Positions 1 to 8,816 of a stretch of DNA of 64,000 nt are shown here, one piece after another. Numbering within the stretch: position 1 is the first letter of the stretch; the number at the start of each line of letters is the position of its first letter. Source of the DNA: Streptomyces sp. NRRL S-1022 (lineage in GTDB: Bacteria; Actinomycetota; Actinomycetes; Streptomycetales; Streptomycetaceae). The notes under the pieces are model-generated. The model was not told the DNA's origin, did not search any database, and saw only the letters and a program-made list of their open reading frames with translations. The stretch lies in NCBI RefSeq assembly GCF_000720135.1, contig NZ_JOIU01000011.1, positions 248,001 through 312,000 of the forward strand, in the 5' to 3' direction. Both the position numbers and the translations under genes were made by a program.

Positions 1-50
1 GTTGGGCTCGCTGACGCGGGCCAGGCCGGCGACGAAAGTATTGGGGCTCG

Positions 51-85
51 GGCAGGCCTGGTGGCGGGCTGTCACCAGGCCTGCC
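51..85 (-). terminator. Hairpin terminator of the small membrane protein gene
   Basis: A perfect 13-bp inverted repeat (GGCAGGCCTGGTG at 51-63 and its complement at 73-85) has a 9-base loop and lies 23 bases past the stop of the leftward gene at 108-275. The right arm is also part of a 14-bp tandem duplication (73-86 and 87-100). No U-tract is visible, which is usual for Streptomyces terminators. Confidence 0.6.
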
Positions 86-107
86 TCACCAGGCCTGCCT
101 CATGAGG

Positions 108-275
108 TCAGCGTCTGCGGGCCCAGCCGGAGCCGATCCCTGCCACGTGCAGCGCCAGGGCAGTCAGCCCCAGCAGCATCACGTTCGTCGAAGAGAACAC
201 ATCGTTGGTGCTGAGGTCTGCTGCGTTGATCAAAAAGGACACGAAGAACAGCACCGCTGCGACTATGCCGAGCAT
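108..275 (-). CDS. Small two-helix membrane protein
   Basis: This encodes a 55-residue protein. An N-terminal hydrophobic segment (about residues 2-18, LGIVAAVLFFVSFLIN) and a second one (about 32-48, VMLLGLTALALHVAGIG) are joined by a polar loop and followed by a basic WARRR end, so it is probably a two-pass inner-membrane protein with both ends in the cytoplasm. The start is an ATG preceded by GAGAGGAG at a good distance. Proteins of this size and pattern are common, unnamed genes in Streptomyces. No function can be assigned. A longer reading frame overlapping it in another frame has no membrane pattern and is a shadow. Confidence 0.7.
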   Translation of the reverse strand: MLGIVAAVLFFVSFLINAADLSTNDVFSSTNVMLLGLTALALHVAGIGSGWARRR

Positions 276-397
276 GACGAGCTCCTCTCAAAGGGGGTGA
301 AGCCCGTATGCCCGGCCACCGCCACCGTAGACGTAGGAACGGTCCGATGCCGGTGCCGCTCGGCGCGAGCTGGTCGGCTCACCCGGGGCGCGGAGCC

Positions 398-691
398 TCA
401 GGCGTGAGCGTGGCGAGGACTTGCTGTCTTGTTCGAGGCTGCGTGATGTGCGGGCCGATCCGTCTCGGCGACTTCCAGACGCCGCAGGGACAAGGCGGCG
501 GTGGCGAGGAGCCCGGTGAAGACGGCCAGGAGGAGGACGGACACCCACATCTGCCGACTCCCCGGCGCCTGCCAGCTGGTCCAGGTGGCGCACGCCGCCC
601 AAAGCAGGACGCCCCCGGCGTAGAAAGAGCGGACCCTGTGCAGCTGCCGCACGGCCCGTAGGAACATGATGCGTTCGGTCTTCGGTGCCAT
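398..691 (-). CDS. Hypothetical small membrane protein
   Basis: This frame encodes about 97 residues from the ATG at 691; the frame stays open to a GTG at 724. A basic N-terminus (KTERIMFLRAVRQLHRVRS) precedes two hydrophobic helices, around FYAGGVLLWAACATWTSW and MWVSVLLLAVFTGLLATAAL, and then a polar C-terminus. The family is not recognised. It points the same way as the small membrane gene at 108-275, about 120 bases upstream of it, and may be co-transcribed. The start is uncertain because neither candidate has a strong ribosome binding site. Confidence 0.5.
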   Translation of the reverse strand: MAPKTERIMFLRAVRQLHRVRSFYAGGVLLWAACATWTSWQAPGSRQMWVSVLLLAVFTGLLATAALSLRRLEVAETDRPAHHAASNKTASPRHAHA

Positions 692-839
692 GCGCAGCCG
701 TATACCCCAGGGCACGCTGTTCACCGGCCCGGGTGCTCTACTCCTGCCGTACCGCTCATCTCGCGCAATTCACGTCCTCGGCCGGCGTGCCGCACGCCTT
801 GCAGAACCGGTTACCTCGCTGCCAGCGGACTTCTGTGCC

Positions 840-1346
840 ATGACTCTCCCCAGCAGGTTGGGCTGTGTTTGGGCGGTGGTGAGCGCCGAGTATCCACGGG
901 AGGTGAAGGAGACCGAGGCGCTCGCGGCCGGCCTCACAGCGGCCGTACCCCCACCCGTGTGGCTCGCCTGGCTGTGCAACGAGCTGCCGGTTGTCGCCGG
1001 AGCGCTGTGGTGGCTGTACGCCGCACCCCGGGCGAAGCTCCGCCCGGCGCTGCCCGGCGTCTTGCTCGTGAAAGGGGTGGTGCTGGGAGGGGGCGCGATG
1101 GCGCTGTACGGGGTCGGCCATCCGGTCGGGGCCGCAGGCCGACATCCTTCCGCATCTGCGTGCTGCGACTTCGGTGTGACTGCTCGATGGGACAGGCAGT
1201 CTCGGGGGCAGGGGCGGGCAGCGAGTCGGAGTCACGAGGAGCAGAACCCTCGCCGGCCATCGGTCACCTGCGCCTGGCGCTGCACTTTCGGGCGGCATTG
1301 GGCTCGGACCACGCCGAAGAGGCGCGCAGGACGCTGCTCGCCATGA
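840..1346 (+). CDS. Doubtful membrane-like ORF
   Basis: The first half of this frame reads like a small membrane protein (PPVWLAWLCNELPVVAGALWWLY, then a second hydrophobic run LLVKGVVLGGGAMALYG). From about base 1140 the composition turns Arg/Ser/Cys-rich and no longer looks coding. A different forward frame (about 1190-1380) then looks more protein-like. No good ribosome binding site precedes the ATG. It may be a frameshifted remnant rather than a working gene. Confidence 0.22.
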   Translation: MTLPSRLGCVWAVVSAEYPREVKETEALAAGLTAAVPPPVWLAWLCNELPVVAGALWWLYAAPRAKLRPALPGVLLVKGVVLGGGAMALYGVGHPVGAAGRHPSASACCDFGVTARWDRQSRGQGRAASRSHEEQNPRRPSVTCAWRCTFGRHWARTTPKRRAGRCSP

Positions 1347-1436
1347 CACCGGCCACCTCGGTTCGGCCCGGGCCGGCCCGAATTGATAAGTACGGGCACT
1401 CATCACGCGCTGGTGGCCGTGGTGAAAGATCGAGGC

Positions 1437-2030
1437 ATGACGACATCAAGGAAGACGAAAGCCGGGCTCGGGTTGCTGTCGTGGGCGGCGGTGGCGTTGC
1501 TGGCCGCGGGATGCGGGACGCAGCGGGCGGAGAACCCTGCCGAGGCGTACCGGCGTACGCATCCGACACCGACCGGCATATCGACACCGAGTACTCCGAA
1601 GGACTACCGCTGCCCCGGAGAAAGCCCCCGGTCGACGCCTCCCACGGCCGCCACCACGTCCGGCTCGACCGTGCCGCCGACCGACCACTACGCCGAGAAC
1701 CACGGTTTCAGAAACCCCCTGCCGCTCCACGGCAAGAGCCGATGCGAGGGACTCGCAGCCGTCGGGCGCATCAAGACCGCGCTCGAACCACTGCGCCGGC
1801 GCGGCGACTTCGCCCCGGACAGGGTCCGGGGCGCACTCACCGGCCTCGGCTACTCGACTGACAAGGTGCGGGCGTATCAGGACGGTTCCGCCGGAGTGGG
1901 TTTCCTCATCGACATCGGCGCCTCTCCGTGGTGTGTGGAGGGCACGATGGGCAGGAACTTCACGAAGGCGGACGCCTTCGGCGGTTATCCCGACGGCACC
2001 GGATGCGAGCCCCCGAGCGGCGGCCACTGA
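1437..2030 (+). CDS. Putative secreted lipoprotein
   Basis: This encodes about 197 residues. The N-terminus MTTSRKTKAGLG is followed by a hydrophobic core and the lipobox LLAAGC (cysteine near residue 26), so it is expected to be exported, lipidated and held on the outer face of the membrane. A Pro/Thr/Ser-rich linker (to about residue 85) precedes a compact domain with cysteines near GKSRCEG, ASPWC and DGTGC, which could form disulfides. The ATG at 1437 was chosen over an upstream in-frame ATG because GAGG lies just before it and it places the signal peptide at the N-terminus. The family is not recognised. Confidence 0.75.
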   Translation: MTTSRKTKAGLGLLSWAAVALLAAGCGTQRAENPAEAYRRTHPTPTGISTPSTPKDYRCPGESPRSTPPTAATTSGSTVPPTDHYAENHGFRNPLPLHGKSRCEGLAAVGRIKTALEPLRRRGDFAPDRVRGALTGLGYSTDKVRAYQDGSAGVGFLIDIGASPWCVEGTMGRNFTKADAFGGYPDGTGCEPPSGGH

Positions 2031-2036
2031 TCGCAA

Positions 2037-2068
2037 GCCGTCGGCCGTGGCCGGCCACGGCCGACGGC
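2037..2068 (+). terminator. Strong palindromic terminator
   Basis: A 14-bp inverted repeat (GCCGTCGGCCGTGG with its complement, 4-base loop) begins six bases after the stop of the lipoprotein gene at 1437-2030. It is a typical GC-rich intrinsic-type terminator. Confidence 0.75.
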
Positions 2069-2889
2069 ATCTCCCGGCCGGCCACCCGGCCGTTCTCCGC
2101 TCACGGAAGCGGACTGGTGGACGTCGGGCGCGCGTGTGGGAGCTCGCGGGAACCAGCCTGGTCTGGTGAGAGGCCCCGCGCCGCCCAGAAGGTCATTCCC
2201 GAAGGACCAGGGCGCGGTTCGGGGTTGTCCCGCTCGGCTGCACGCGGCCCCATGCCGCATTCACGATGCCCTCCCCCATGGAGGGCTGTGACGCGCCAGA
2301 TCTACTTGGAACTGTCGGTCATGTCCTTCAGGGAGGGGGCCCACTAGCTGTTTGCGACCATCATCCCGACCTCGTCAGCTACGGTCAGGCTCTGCGCGGG
2401 TGACGGAGCACGGGAAGAGCCGAACCCGACATTCCTACCCGCGTGCAGCGTCGCGGGTTCGGTCGGCGCTGCCCCGCCCGGGTCCCGGGAGCTGCAGGCT
2501 GTATGCGGCGGGCAGGCCAGGCAGGGCGTGCGATGCCTCGCGCGGAGGAGCGGAAGCCGGTCCGCCGTTCCGGCGGTTCTGACACCAAGGCGATCACCAC
2601 CCCTGGCACCCACTGCTCGGCCGGTACGACCCGCTGACCGGTACGACCCGCTGACGGGCCGGGAGCGCCCGGGGCGGCGCTGGAGAGCGTGTGGGAGGCC
2701 CGGTGTGCTGGTGGCGGAAGGGAGACGCGGTCGGCCCGTCGTGCAAGAACCGTGCGCAACGGCCCCGCGGACAGGAGGAGCAGGGTTCCACTGCCGGGTC
2801 CGCGAGGCCGGTGCATGACTCACATACCCGGCGATGCGCCCGATACGCCCGATCCTTCCCAACCGCATGGGCGGCGCGTCTTCTTACAC
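2069..2889. other. Intergenic stretch without a convincing gene; short tandem repeat
   Basis: No frame here has the codon-position bias, start signal and protein composition of its neighbours. The open frames are Arg/Pro/Gly-rich shadows. A perfect 17-bp tandem duplication (CCGGTACGACCCGCTGA at 2621-2637 and 2638-2654) is the only structure seen. Confidence 0.5.
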
Positions 2890-2925
2890 GAGTGGGGCCC
2901 GGCCGCATCCGGCCGAGCCCCACTC
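2890..2925 (-). terminator. Terminator of the DUF5670-like membrane protein gene
   Basis: GAGTGGGGC at 2890-2898 pairs with GCCCCACTC at 2917-2925, with an inner GGCCG/CGGCC pairing. It lies 45 bases beyond the stop of the leftward gene at 2971-3141. Confidence 0.65.
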
Positions 2926-2970
2926 ACCTCTCGCGCGAGACGCGTTCTCCGCGCCAGGCGTATTCGTCGT

Positions 2971-3141
2971 CTACCAGCGGTACCAGCGGCCCTTGCGGCC
3001 GCCGCTGTCCGCCGTACGGACGACGAAGCCCAGCAGCCACACTACGAGCACGATCACCGCGATCCACCACAGTGCCTTCAGCGCGAATCCCGCACCGAAG
3101 AGGATCAGGGCCAGCAGAAGAACCAGAAGCAGGGGAACCAT
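2971..3141 (-). CDS. Small hydrophobic membrane protein (lmo0937/DUF5670-like)
   Basis: This encodes a 56-residue protein with two adjacent membrane helices (VPLLLVLLLALILFGAGFA and ALWWIAVIVLVVWLLGFV) and a basic, Trp/Arg-rich C-terminus. The ALWWIAVIVLVVWLLGF segment strongly resembles the lmo0937/DUF5670 group of tiny membrane proteins, which are often general-stress genes with unknown molecular function. The ATG at 3141 is fixed by a perfect AGGAGG eight bases upstream; the frame extends further upstream but without any start signal. An AT-rich promoter-like patch lies 50-85 bases upstream and a hairpin terminator follows, so it is probably a single-gene unit. Confidence 0.8.
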   Translation of the reverse strand: MVPLLLVLLLALILFGAGFALKALWWIAVIVLVVWLLGFVVRTADSGGRKGRWYRW

Positions 3142-3187
3142 TGTTATCAACCTCCTGGCCACCAGGTGCCCTTGCATCGCACTGACA

Positions 3188-3226
3188 CTCATATGAAATG
3201 CGAGTTACTTTTACAAAGTACGGGGC
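3188..3226 (-). promoter_or_regulatory. Candidate promoter for the small membrane gene
   Basis: Reading leftwards, TTGTAA (3226-3221) and TATGAG (3193-3188) are separated by 17 bases, each matching 4 of 6 consensus positions. The patch is unusually AT-rich for this DNA and sits about 47 bases upstream of the start codon at 3141. Confidence 0.35.
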
Positions 3227-3368
3227 ATATGCGCGCCGCGCGCCACAGCACGAGCACCGCCGAGGCCGACGAAGTCGTACGTGGCGGGACGGTGGAGCGC
3301 GCCGATGGTGGTGGCGGCGGCGTTGGACTCGGTCGCGTTGGTCAGCGACTGGTAGAAGCCGTTCCGGT

Positions 3369-5594
3369 TCACGTCCGGGTGGTGAGTCGCGCGACTGCCG
3401 CGTCGTACCGCGCCTGGAGTCCCGCGTCGGCTGATACGCGCAGCAGAGCGCCGAGCGCCCGTACCGCGCCGTCGTCGTAACCGGAGGACTCCGCTTCCCG
3501 GGCCGCCAGGTCGAGTTGCCTGATGCCCTCGGCCTCGTCCCCGAGTCCCAGCAGCGCCTCTCCTCTCACCATGAGCAGCAGTGTCCGAGGGATGTCGGTC
3601 GTGCCCGGTCGGTCGTCGTGGAAGGCCAAGGCGCGGGTCGCGGTGTCGAGGGCCTGGCTCCATTTCCCAGCGTCGGCCCAGTGGCGGGCGAGGTGCTGCA
3701 TGGCCAGTCTCTCGATGGTCCGGTCGCCGGCCTGGCGCGCCAGCTCCACCGCCCGCTCGCATCCCAGCGCGGCCTCGTCCAGGCTGCCGAGCGCCGCCTG
3801 TGCCATGGCCAGAACGATCAGGGCGTTCGATTGGGCCACCGCGTCATCTGCTCGGGAGGCGAGTGCGGAGGCGGCCTCCAAGTGTGTGAGCGCCTCCGGG
3901 ATGCGCCCTTCCTCGATCAGGACCCAGCCGAGCACGTTGAGCACCCGTGACTCACCGTGCTGGTCGGCGTCGGCCCGTGCCGCTTCGAGCGCGGTCTGCA
4001 GGAGCGGGACCCAGCCGTCCCGCACGCGCCACACGATCAGCGGCCACAGCGTCAGGACGATCCGCCAGGCCCTGCCGTGCAGTGCGGCGGTGTGCGCCGC
4101 GGTCACCGCCAGTGTGAGGTCGTCCCTCTCGGCCGCGTACCAGGCCACGGCGGCGGACCGGTCACCGAACTCCCGCACGGCGGCGGGCGGCAGGTAGTCC
4201 GCCGGCAGCGGGAAGCACTCCTCGTTGCCGGGCTCGGCCGCGGCCACCGCCGCGAGGCCCGTGGCGATGTAGTGGTCGAGCAGGCGCTTGAGTGCATCGG
4301 GCCCGGCGTCCAGGCTCCGTGCGTAGAGCCGCACAAGATCGTGCATCGCCCATCGGCCGGGCGCCGTCTCCGTGACGAGGTGAGCGACGGCCAGCCGCTC
4401 CACACAGGTCTCGGCGGCTGCCGGGTCCGTGTCCGCCAGGGCCGCCGCGGCATACCGGTCGACGTGCGTGCCGGGGTGGCAGCCGAGGTGAGCGAACAGG
4501 CGGGAGACGTGTTCCGGGAGCTGTTGCAGCGTCACACGCAGCGCCGCGCGCACGCCGGTGTCCTCGACATCCAGCAGGCTCAGCCGACGCGTCTCGTCGG
4601 ACAGCTCGGCGGCCATCGCGCCCAGCGACCAGTCGGGCCGTTGCGCCAGCCGGGCGGCCGCCACCCGCAGCGCCAAGGGCAGCCCGCCGCACAGCTCGGC
4701 CAGCCGTCGCGCGGCCGCCGGCTCTGCCCGTACCCGTTCGGCGCCGAGTACCCCGGCGAGGAGCATCGTGCCGTCACTTGGCCCGAGCACGTCCACGGCG
4801 ACGGGCCGGGCGGTGTCGGTGACGATCAGCCCCGGCAGCCGGTGTCTGCTGGTGACGACGGTGACGCAGCGGCGCCCGCCCGGCAGAAGCGGTCTGACCT
4901 GCTCGGAGTCCCGCGCGTTGTCGAGCACGACGAGGAGCTGGCGGTCGGCGGCCAGCGACCGGAACAGCGCGGCCGCGCCGTTCACCGACTCCGGTATCCG
5001 GCCGTCCGCCACACCGAGCGCCGGCAGGAATTCGCGCAGCACCTCCATGAGAGGGGGCTCACCGGTGTCGCCGAAGCCGCGCAGGTCGGCGTAGAGCCGC
5101 CCGTCGGGGAAGCCGGCACGGTTCTGGTGGGCCCAGTGCAGCACGAGGGCCGTCTTGCCCACCCCGGCGGGCCCGACGACCAGGCAGACGGGTGCCTCGC
5201 CCGCGGCGGCCCGGGACACGGCGGCGAGTTCCGCCGCTCGCCCATGGAAGCCGCGCGGCGCGCGCGGCAGCAGGTCGGGCGCACCCGTGGGCGCCACGGT
5301 ATCCGGTACGGCGACAGGCGGCAGCACCTCCGTCGTGGGGGCCCTGCGGGGTCGTCCCAGGCTCGCCAGGCGCTCCAGTTCCCTCGCATCCTGCGGGCTC
5401 AGGCGCAGAGCCGTGACCAGGGCATGCACGGTCCGGCGCTGCGGCCCCCGCGAGCGTCCGCGCTCCATGTCCGACAGGGCCCGCACACTGATGCCCGCCG
5501 TCTGCGCCAGCTCTTCCTGGCTCAGCCCGGCGCCCGTCCGCAGCGCGAGCAGACGCGCGCCGAAGCCGCCGGGGATCCGGGTACCGGTATCCAT
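3369..5594 (-). CDS. XRE-HTH / NB-ARC / TPR transcriptional regulator
   Basis: This encodes about 741 residues. An N-terminal Cro/C1-type helix-turn-helix (about 10-65; LSQEELAQTAGISVRALSDME) is followed by a P-loop ATPase module of the NB-ARC/AP-ATPase type with Walker A GPAGVGKT (141-148) and Walker B LLVVLDNA (about 220-227). A helical C-terminus from about 520 has the alternating pattern of tetratricopeptide repeats. This layout is the AfsR-like signal-integrating regulator in which the BTAD domain is replaced by an XRE domain. The targets are unknown. The ATG at 5594 was preferred over one 15 bases upstream because GGGGA is correctly spaced before it. It is monocistronic by context. Confidence 0.85.
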   Translation of the reverse strand: MDTGTRIPGGFGARLLALRTGAGLSQEELAQTAGISVRALSDMERGRSRGPQRRTVHALVTALRLSPQDARELERLASLGRPRRAPTTEVLPPVAVPDTVAPTGAPDLLPRAPRGFHGRAAELAAVSRAAAGEAPVCLVVGPAGVGKTALVLHWAHQNRAGFPDGRLYADLRGFGDTGEPPLMEVLREFLPALGVADGRIPESVNGAAALFRSLAADRQLLVVLDNARDSEQVRPLLPGGRRCVTVVTSRHRLPGLIVTDTARPVAVDVLGPSDGTMLLAGVLGAERVRAEPAAARRLAELCGGLPLALRVAAARLAQRPDWSLGAMAAELSDETRRLSLLDVEDTGVRAALRVTLQQLPEHVSRLFAHLGCHPGTHVDRYAAAALADTDPAAAETCVERLAVAHLVTETAPGRWAMHDLVRLYARSLDAGPDALKRLLDHYIATGLAAVAAAEPGNEECFPLPADYLPPAAVREFGDRSAAVAWYAAERDDLTLAVTAAHTAALHGRAWRIVLTLWPLIVWRVRDGWVPLLQTALEAARADADQHGESRVLNVLGWVLIEEGRIPEALTHLEAASALASRADDAVAQSNALIVLAMAQAALGSLDEAALGCERAVELARQAGDRTIERLAMQHLARHWADAGKWSQALDTATRALAFHDDRPGTTDIPRTLLLMVRGEALLGLGDEAEGIRQLDLAAREAESSGYDDGAVRALGALLRVSADAGLQARYDAAVARLTTRT

Positions 5595-5862
5595 TGAAGA
5601 CGTCCCCATCCTGTCCGACGTGGTCCTGCTCGAACGCCGAACCCCACCCGCAAAAGTATGTGGCACACAGTTTTTCAGGTGAAACGGCCTGTTCGTCCTT
5701 CGGCCCATCGGGCCCTGGATCCCCCACCCCGCCGAGGCGGGCGGACCGGGCCGTTCGGTCCGGTCCTGGTCTCGCCCCGGGCGAGTCGCGGGCGTCGGGG
5801 GGCGACGCTGCTCTGCTCCTCGCGTTCTCTATGATCTTCGACCTCATCGAGGAGGGGCTCGT

Positions 5863-6408
5863 ATGACGTTCGGAGAACATGTGGCACGGGTCGCCGACGA
5901 GGTCGTCGGAGAGTTCCCGGCGGACAGCGGGATCTACGCGGTGACGTTCCGCATCGACAGCGTCGACCAGGATCCGCGGCTTCCGTACGTGGCGATCGGC
6001 TACACGACCGAGGCCGACGCCACGGCGGCGGCGCAGCGGACGCCGGATGCCTGGGAGGCACGCTGGAGTTATGCGTTCTTCCCGGAGACGGGACTCGAAG
6101 GGGTGAGGTCCGTCGGACGTGACCCTGACGGCGCGCGGTCGCACCGGCGGGAGGCCGAGTCCCGGGGGTTCTGGTACGAGGACGACGAGGAGGCGGGCGA
6201 TCGCGACGAACGGCTGGTCGAGTGGTTCTACGAGGTGTGCGTCGCGGCGGCCGGGCGCCTCCACGACAGCGGCCGGATCGTGGCGGTGCTGGGGCGGCCC
6301 GTGCCGGTGATCCTCTACGACATGTTCGATCCGGACGCGATGTTCGAGCTGACGTCGAACGCCAATCCGGCGGACCTGGTCGCCGGCTTCATGGCGGAGG
6401 CGCCGTGA
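5863..6408 (+). CDS. Conserved hypothetical cytoplasmic protein
   Basis: This encodes a 181-residue acidic protein with no signal peptide or membrane segment. The start is a clear ATG with GAGGAGG nine bases before it. The sequence has a mixed alpha/beta look (GIYAVTFRIDSVDQDPRLPYVAIGY, then a Trp/Tyr-rich middle) and ends in a helical region. It vaguely recalls the DUF4303-type immunity or SMI1-associated proteins, but this is not a firm match. It has no operon partner, since the next gene is a secreted protein about 170 bases on. The function is unknown. Confidence 0.75.
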   Translation: MTFGEHVARVADEVVGEFPADSGIYAVTFRIDSVDQDPRLPYVAIGYTTEADATAAAQRTPDAWEARWSYAFFPETGLEGVRSVGRDPDGARSHRREAESRGFWYEDDEEAGDRDERLVEWFYEVCVAAAGRLHDSGRIVAVLGRPVPVILYDMFDPDAMFELTSNANPADLVAGFMAEAP

Positions 6409-6577
6409 CATCCGGTCACCGCGGGTCCGCACCCCTCGCGTGTGACAGCGGCGTACGGAACATGTCACAGAGTCCGTACCGTCGGCCACCGTGGCTTCCC
6501 CGGAGCTCCGCCGGGTGGGATGTTTACCCGCCGGAGCGGCCCGCAGCGGGCCGCGGATCAGCCATCGGGGGGACACC

Positions 6578-7588
6578 TTGACGCACCTGCACCACGGAAC
6601 CGGCAGCGGCGGTACCACCGGAGGGGCACGAAACACCGGGGCGGCACGGGGAACCGTCAGTACGGGGGGAGCCGGCACGACGCGGCGCCGCCGGGCGGCG
6701 GTGACCGCCACCGCGCTCGCCATGGCGGTGCCCTTGACGCTCACCGCGGCAGGAGACGCCGGAGCGGCGGCGGATCACCCCATCGTCTTCGCCCGCTACA
6801 CCGCGGGAGCTCCTGTCGAGGATCTCTACGCCATCTCGGCCGGCGGCGGCACGCCGGTCGGACTCACCCACACCTCCACCGTCAGCGACGTGATGCCCAG
6901 CTGGTCCCCGGACGGCAAGCGGGTGGCCTTCGTACGGTATGGATCCGGCGGTGCCATCGACGGCGTCTGGACCATGAAGACCACGGGCGGCGACCTGAAG
7001 GCCGTCCCCGGCACCAAGGGCGCATCCGACCCGGCGTGGTCCCCGGACGGCAAGCGGATCGCCTATGCCAAGCCGGTCGGCACCCAGCGCGAGATCTACG
7101 TGGCCGACATCGACGGCACTCCGGCCACCCGGCTCACCCACACCGCGGCGGACGACCTCCATCCGACGTGGTCCCCGGACGGCAAGTACCTCGCGTTCAA
7201 CCGGGCGGACGCCGGCGGACACAGCAGGGTGATGCGGATTCGGCTGTCCACACTGGCCCAGACGGCGGTCACCGGTTCAGGCTCCCACGACTGGACGCCG
7301 GACTGGTCGCACGGCAACCGCATCGTCTTCAGCCGGGTCGACTCCTCGGGCTTCGCGCATCTCTACCTCGTCCGTCCCGACGGCACCGGAGTGCACCGCA
7401 TCACCTCGGCCCGCTTCAACGACAAGTACCCCTCGTGGTCCCCGGACGGCAGCCGTCTGGTCTTCACCCGAGGCGGGAGCGACGACGCGGACCCCGAACA
7501 CCTGTACCTGGTCCGCGCGGACGGCACCGGAACGACCAAGCTCACCAAGACCGACTCCCACGACATGGAGGCGGACTGGCGCCCCTGA
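6578..7588 (+). CDS. Secreted TolB-like beta-propeller protein
   Basis: This encodes about 336 residues. A long basic N-region (TTRRRRA) and hydrophobic stretch ending AAGDAGAAA make a Sec/Tat-type signal peptide. The mature part consists of PD40/WD40-like blades, seen as repeated WSPDGK motifs (near SWSPDGKRVAF, AWSPDGKRIAY, TWSPDGKYLAF and SWSPDGSRLVF), each opening a blade. Such small propellers bind partners or glycans outside the cell; no catalytic motif is visible. The TTG at 6578, with a run of six G residues eight bases upstream, is the most likely start. An in-frame ATG 87 bases upstream has no ribosome binding site. Confidence 0.75.
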   Translation: MTHLHHGTGSGGTTGGARNTGAARGTVSTGGAGTTRRRRAAVTATALAMAVPLTLTAAGDAGAAADHPIVFARYTAGAPVEDLYAISAGGGTPVGLTHTSTVSDVMPSWSPDGKRVAFVRYGSGGAIDGVWTMKTTGGDLKAVPGTKGASDPAWSPDGKRIAYAKPVGTQREIYVADIDGTPATRLTHTAADDLHPTWSPDGKYLAFNRADAGGHSRVMRIRLSTLAQTAVTGSGSHDWTPDWSHGNRIVFSRVDSSGFAHLYLVRPDGTGVHRITSARFNDKYPSWSPDGSRLVFTRGGSDDADPEHLYLVRADGTGTTKLTKTDSHDMEADWRP

Positions 7589-7674
7589 CGTACTCCTCGG
7601 TCATTCCGTGCGAGGCGCCTGCGAGTCCGGCGCAGCGCCCGGCCGGGTCCCGGTGGCTCAGGCATCGTCCACTC

Positions 7675-7890
7675 GGGGCCCTGGCTTCGGCAGCTTCCGT
7701 GAGGGCTTGGGAACGGCCGTACACGTCGGCGGCCTGAGCGCAGGTTTGCCCGGCTGCGGCGAGGTTCCCGGTGTCGTGGTGAGCGCGTGCGAGATGGTGC
7801 CAGGCACAGAGCCAGGCCGATGGCCGCGTAGGCGTACCGGGCGCCTTCGGCCTCCTGGGCGAGGCTCACCCGGGCATGACTCCCTGCGTC
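7675..7890 (-). pseudogene. Frameshifted remnant of a TPR-containing regulator
   Basis: On the minus strand one frame reads ARYAYAAIGLALC and the next, after a one-base shift near 7800, continues WHHLARAHHDTGNLAAAGQT then CAQAADVYGRSQALTEAAEA. Together they form a continuous tetratricopeptide-like helical pair, as at the C-terminus of SARP/XRE-NB-ARC regulators. No start or upstream domains remain. It is called a decayed gene fragment. The family assignment is by pattern only. Confidence 0.45.
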
Positions 7891-7983
7891 CGGACAGGCC
7901 AGCGCCCCCGCACTCGTGCCGCTACAGCCACGGGGTCGGCTGACGTCCGTGCATCGCCATTTGGCCACCGTCCGGCGTCGCCG

Positions 7984-8682
7984 TCACCGGGCTGGCTGGG
8001 CCGGCCCCGTCCGCTTTCTGATCAAATCCAAGACCTCGTCTGTGGTCCGGACGTCGCCGAATGACCGGTAGATCGTGTACAGCGCGGCGTTGTGGTCCTG
8101 GTCCCGCCGAGCCGCGTTCGCGTCGGCCACCATCAGCACGCGCAGGCCCGTGGTGGCCGCGTCCCTAGCCGAGGACTCGCAGCAAACGTTCGTGAGTGCG
8201 CCCGTGATGATGACGGTATCGATGCCGCGCTTCGCCAGTAGTCCCGGCAGCACCGAGTGTCCGGGGAAGAAGGCACTGTACGCGGTCTTTTCCATTACGG
8301 AGTCATCTGGCCGAACGTCGAGGGCGTGCCACAGGCGCGAGCGCAGTGGCCCGTCACCGCCTGCCGACGCGAACGCCTCGCTGACCGTGGGACCGTAGAA
8401 CTCGCTGCTCACCCTTCCGAGCGGTGCCTCGTTGGCCGGCAGTACCCATGCCACCAGGCCGCCGGCTGTGCGCAGCGCCTCGGCGATACGGCAGATGTTC
8501 GGCACGATGCCGCGGACGTACGGATTCGCCTCGGCGAAGAACGGCACCATGTCGATCACGACCAGTGCGGTGCGCACCGGGTCGAGACTTTCGTAGGCGT
8601 GCCTCCTGCCGCGCCTGTCCTCCTGCCGCGCGTACTCTCGGGGTTCGATCCGCCACTCATGCATCTTGAAGCTGCCCTGCAT
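7984..8682 (-). CDS. Isochorismatase-like cysteine hydrolase
   Basis: This encodes a 232-residue protein with the complete catalytic triad of the isochorismatase/nicotinamidase superfamily: Asp44 in ALVVIDM, Lys132 in MEKTAYSAF, and Cys167 in GALTNVCCESSARDA. The non-prolyl cis-peptide region (TGALTN) is also conserved. Members hydrolyse isochorismate, nicotinamide, N-carbamoyl amides or biuret-type substrates in the cytoplasm; the substrate here cannot be read from sequence. The ATG at 8682 has GAGGGGG seven bases upstream and is preferred to an in-frame ATG six codons later. It stands alone between a decayed regulator and an unassigned stretch. Confidence 0.85.
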   Translation of the reverse strand: MQGSFKMHEWRIEPREYARQEDRRGRRHAYESLDPVRTALVVIDMVPFFAEANPYVRGIVPNICRIAEALRTAGGLVAWVLPANEAPLGRVSSEFYGPTVSEAFASAGGDGPLRSRLWHALDVRPDDSVMEKTAYSAFFPGHSVLPGLLAKRGIDTVIITGALTNVCCESSARDAATTGLRVLMVADANAARRDQDHNAALYTIYRSFGDVRTTDEVLDLIRKRTGPAQPAR

Positions 8683-8816
8683 ACGCCCCCTCGGTCTGCT
8701 TGCCGGCGGCTGCTGAGAAACTGCCCGCGGATCCCGGTAACCACGCCGGCTGCGTCGGCCGGCCGCATGCCGTACTCAGAGGGGTCAACTGAAGCGCCCA
8801 GTGGTCAAGTACGTGC

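Noticed and set aside
73..100. Mobile-element end
   Set aside because: The 14-bp tandem copies belong to a hairpin just after a gene; a terminator explains them better and no transposase is near.
5059..6744. Leftward 561-codon ORF overlapping the NB-ARC regulator and the next two genes
   Set aside because: It crosses two genes on the opposite strand and lacks protein-like composition.
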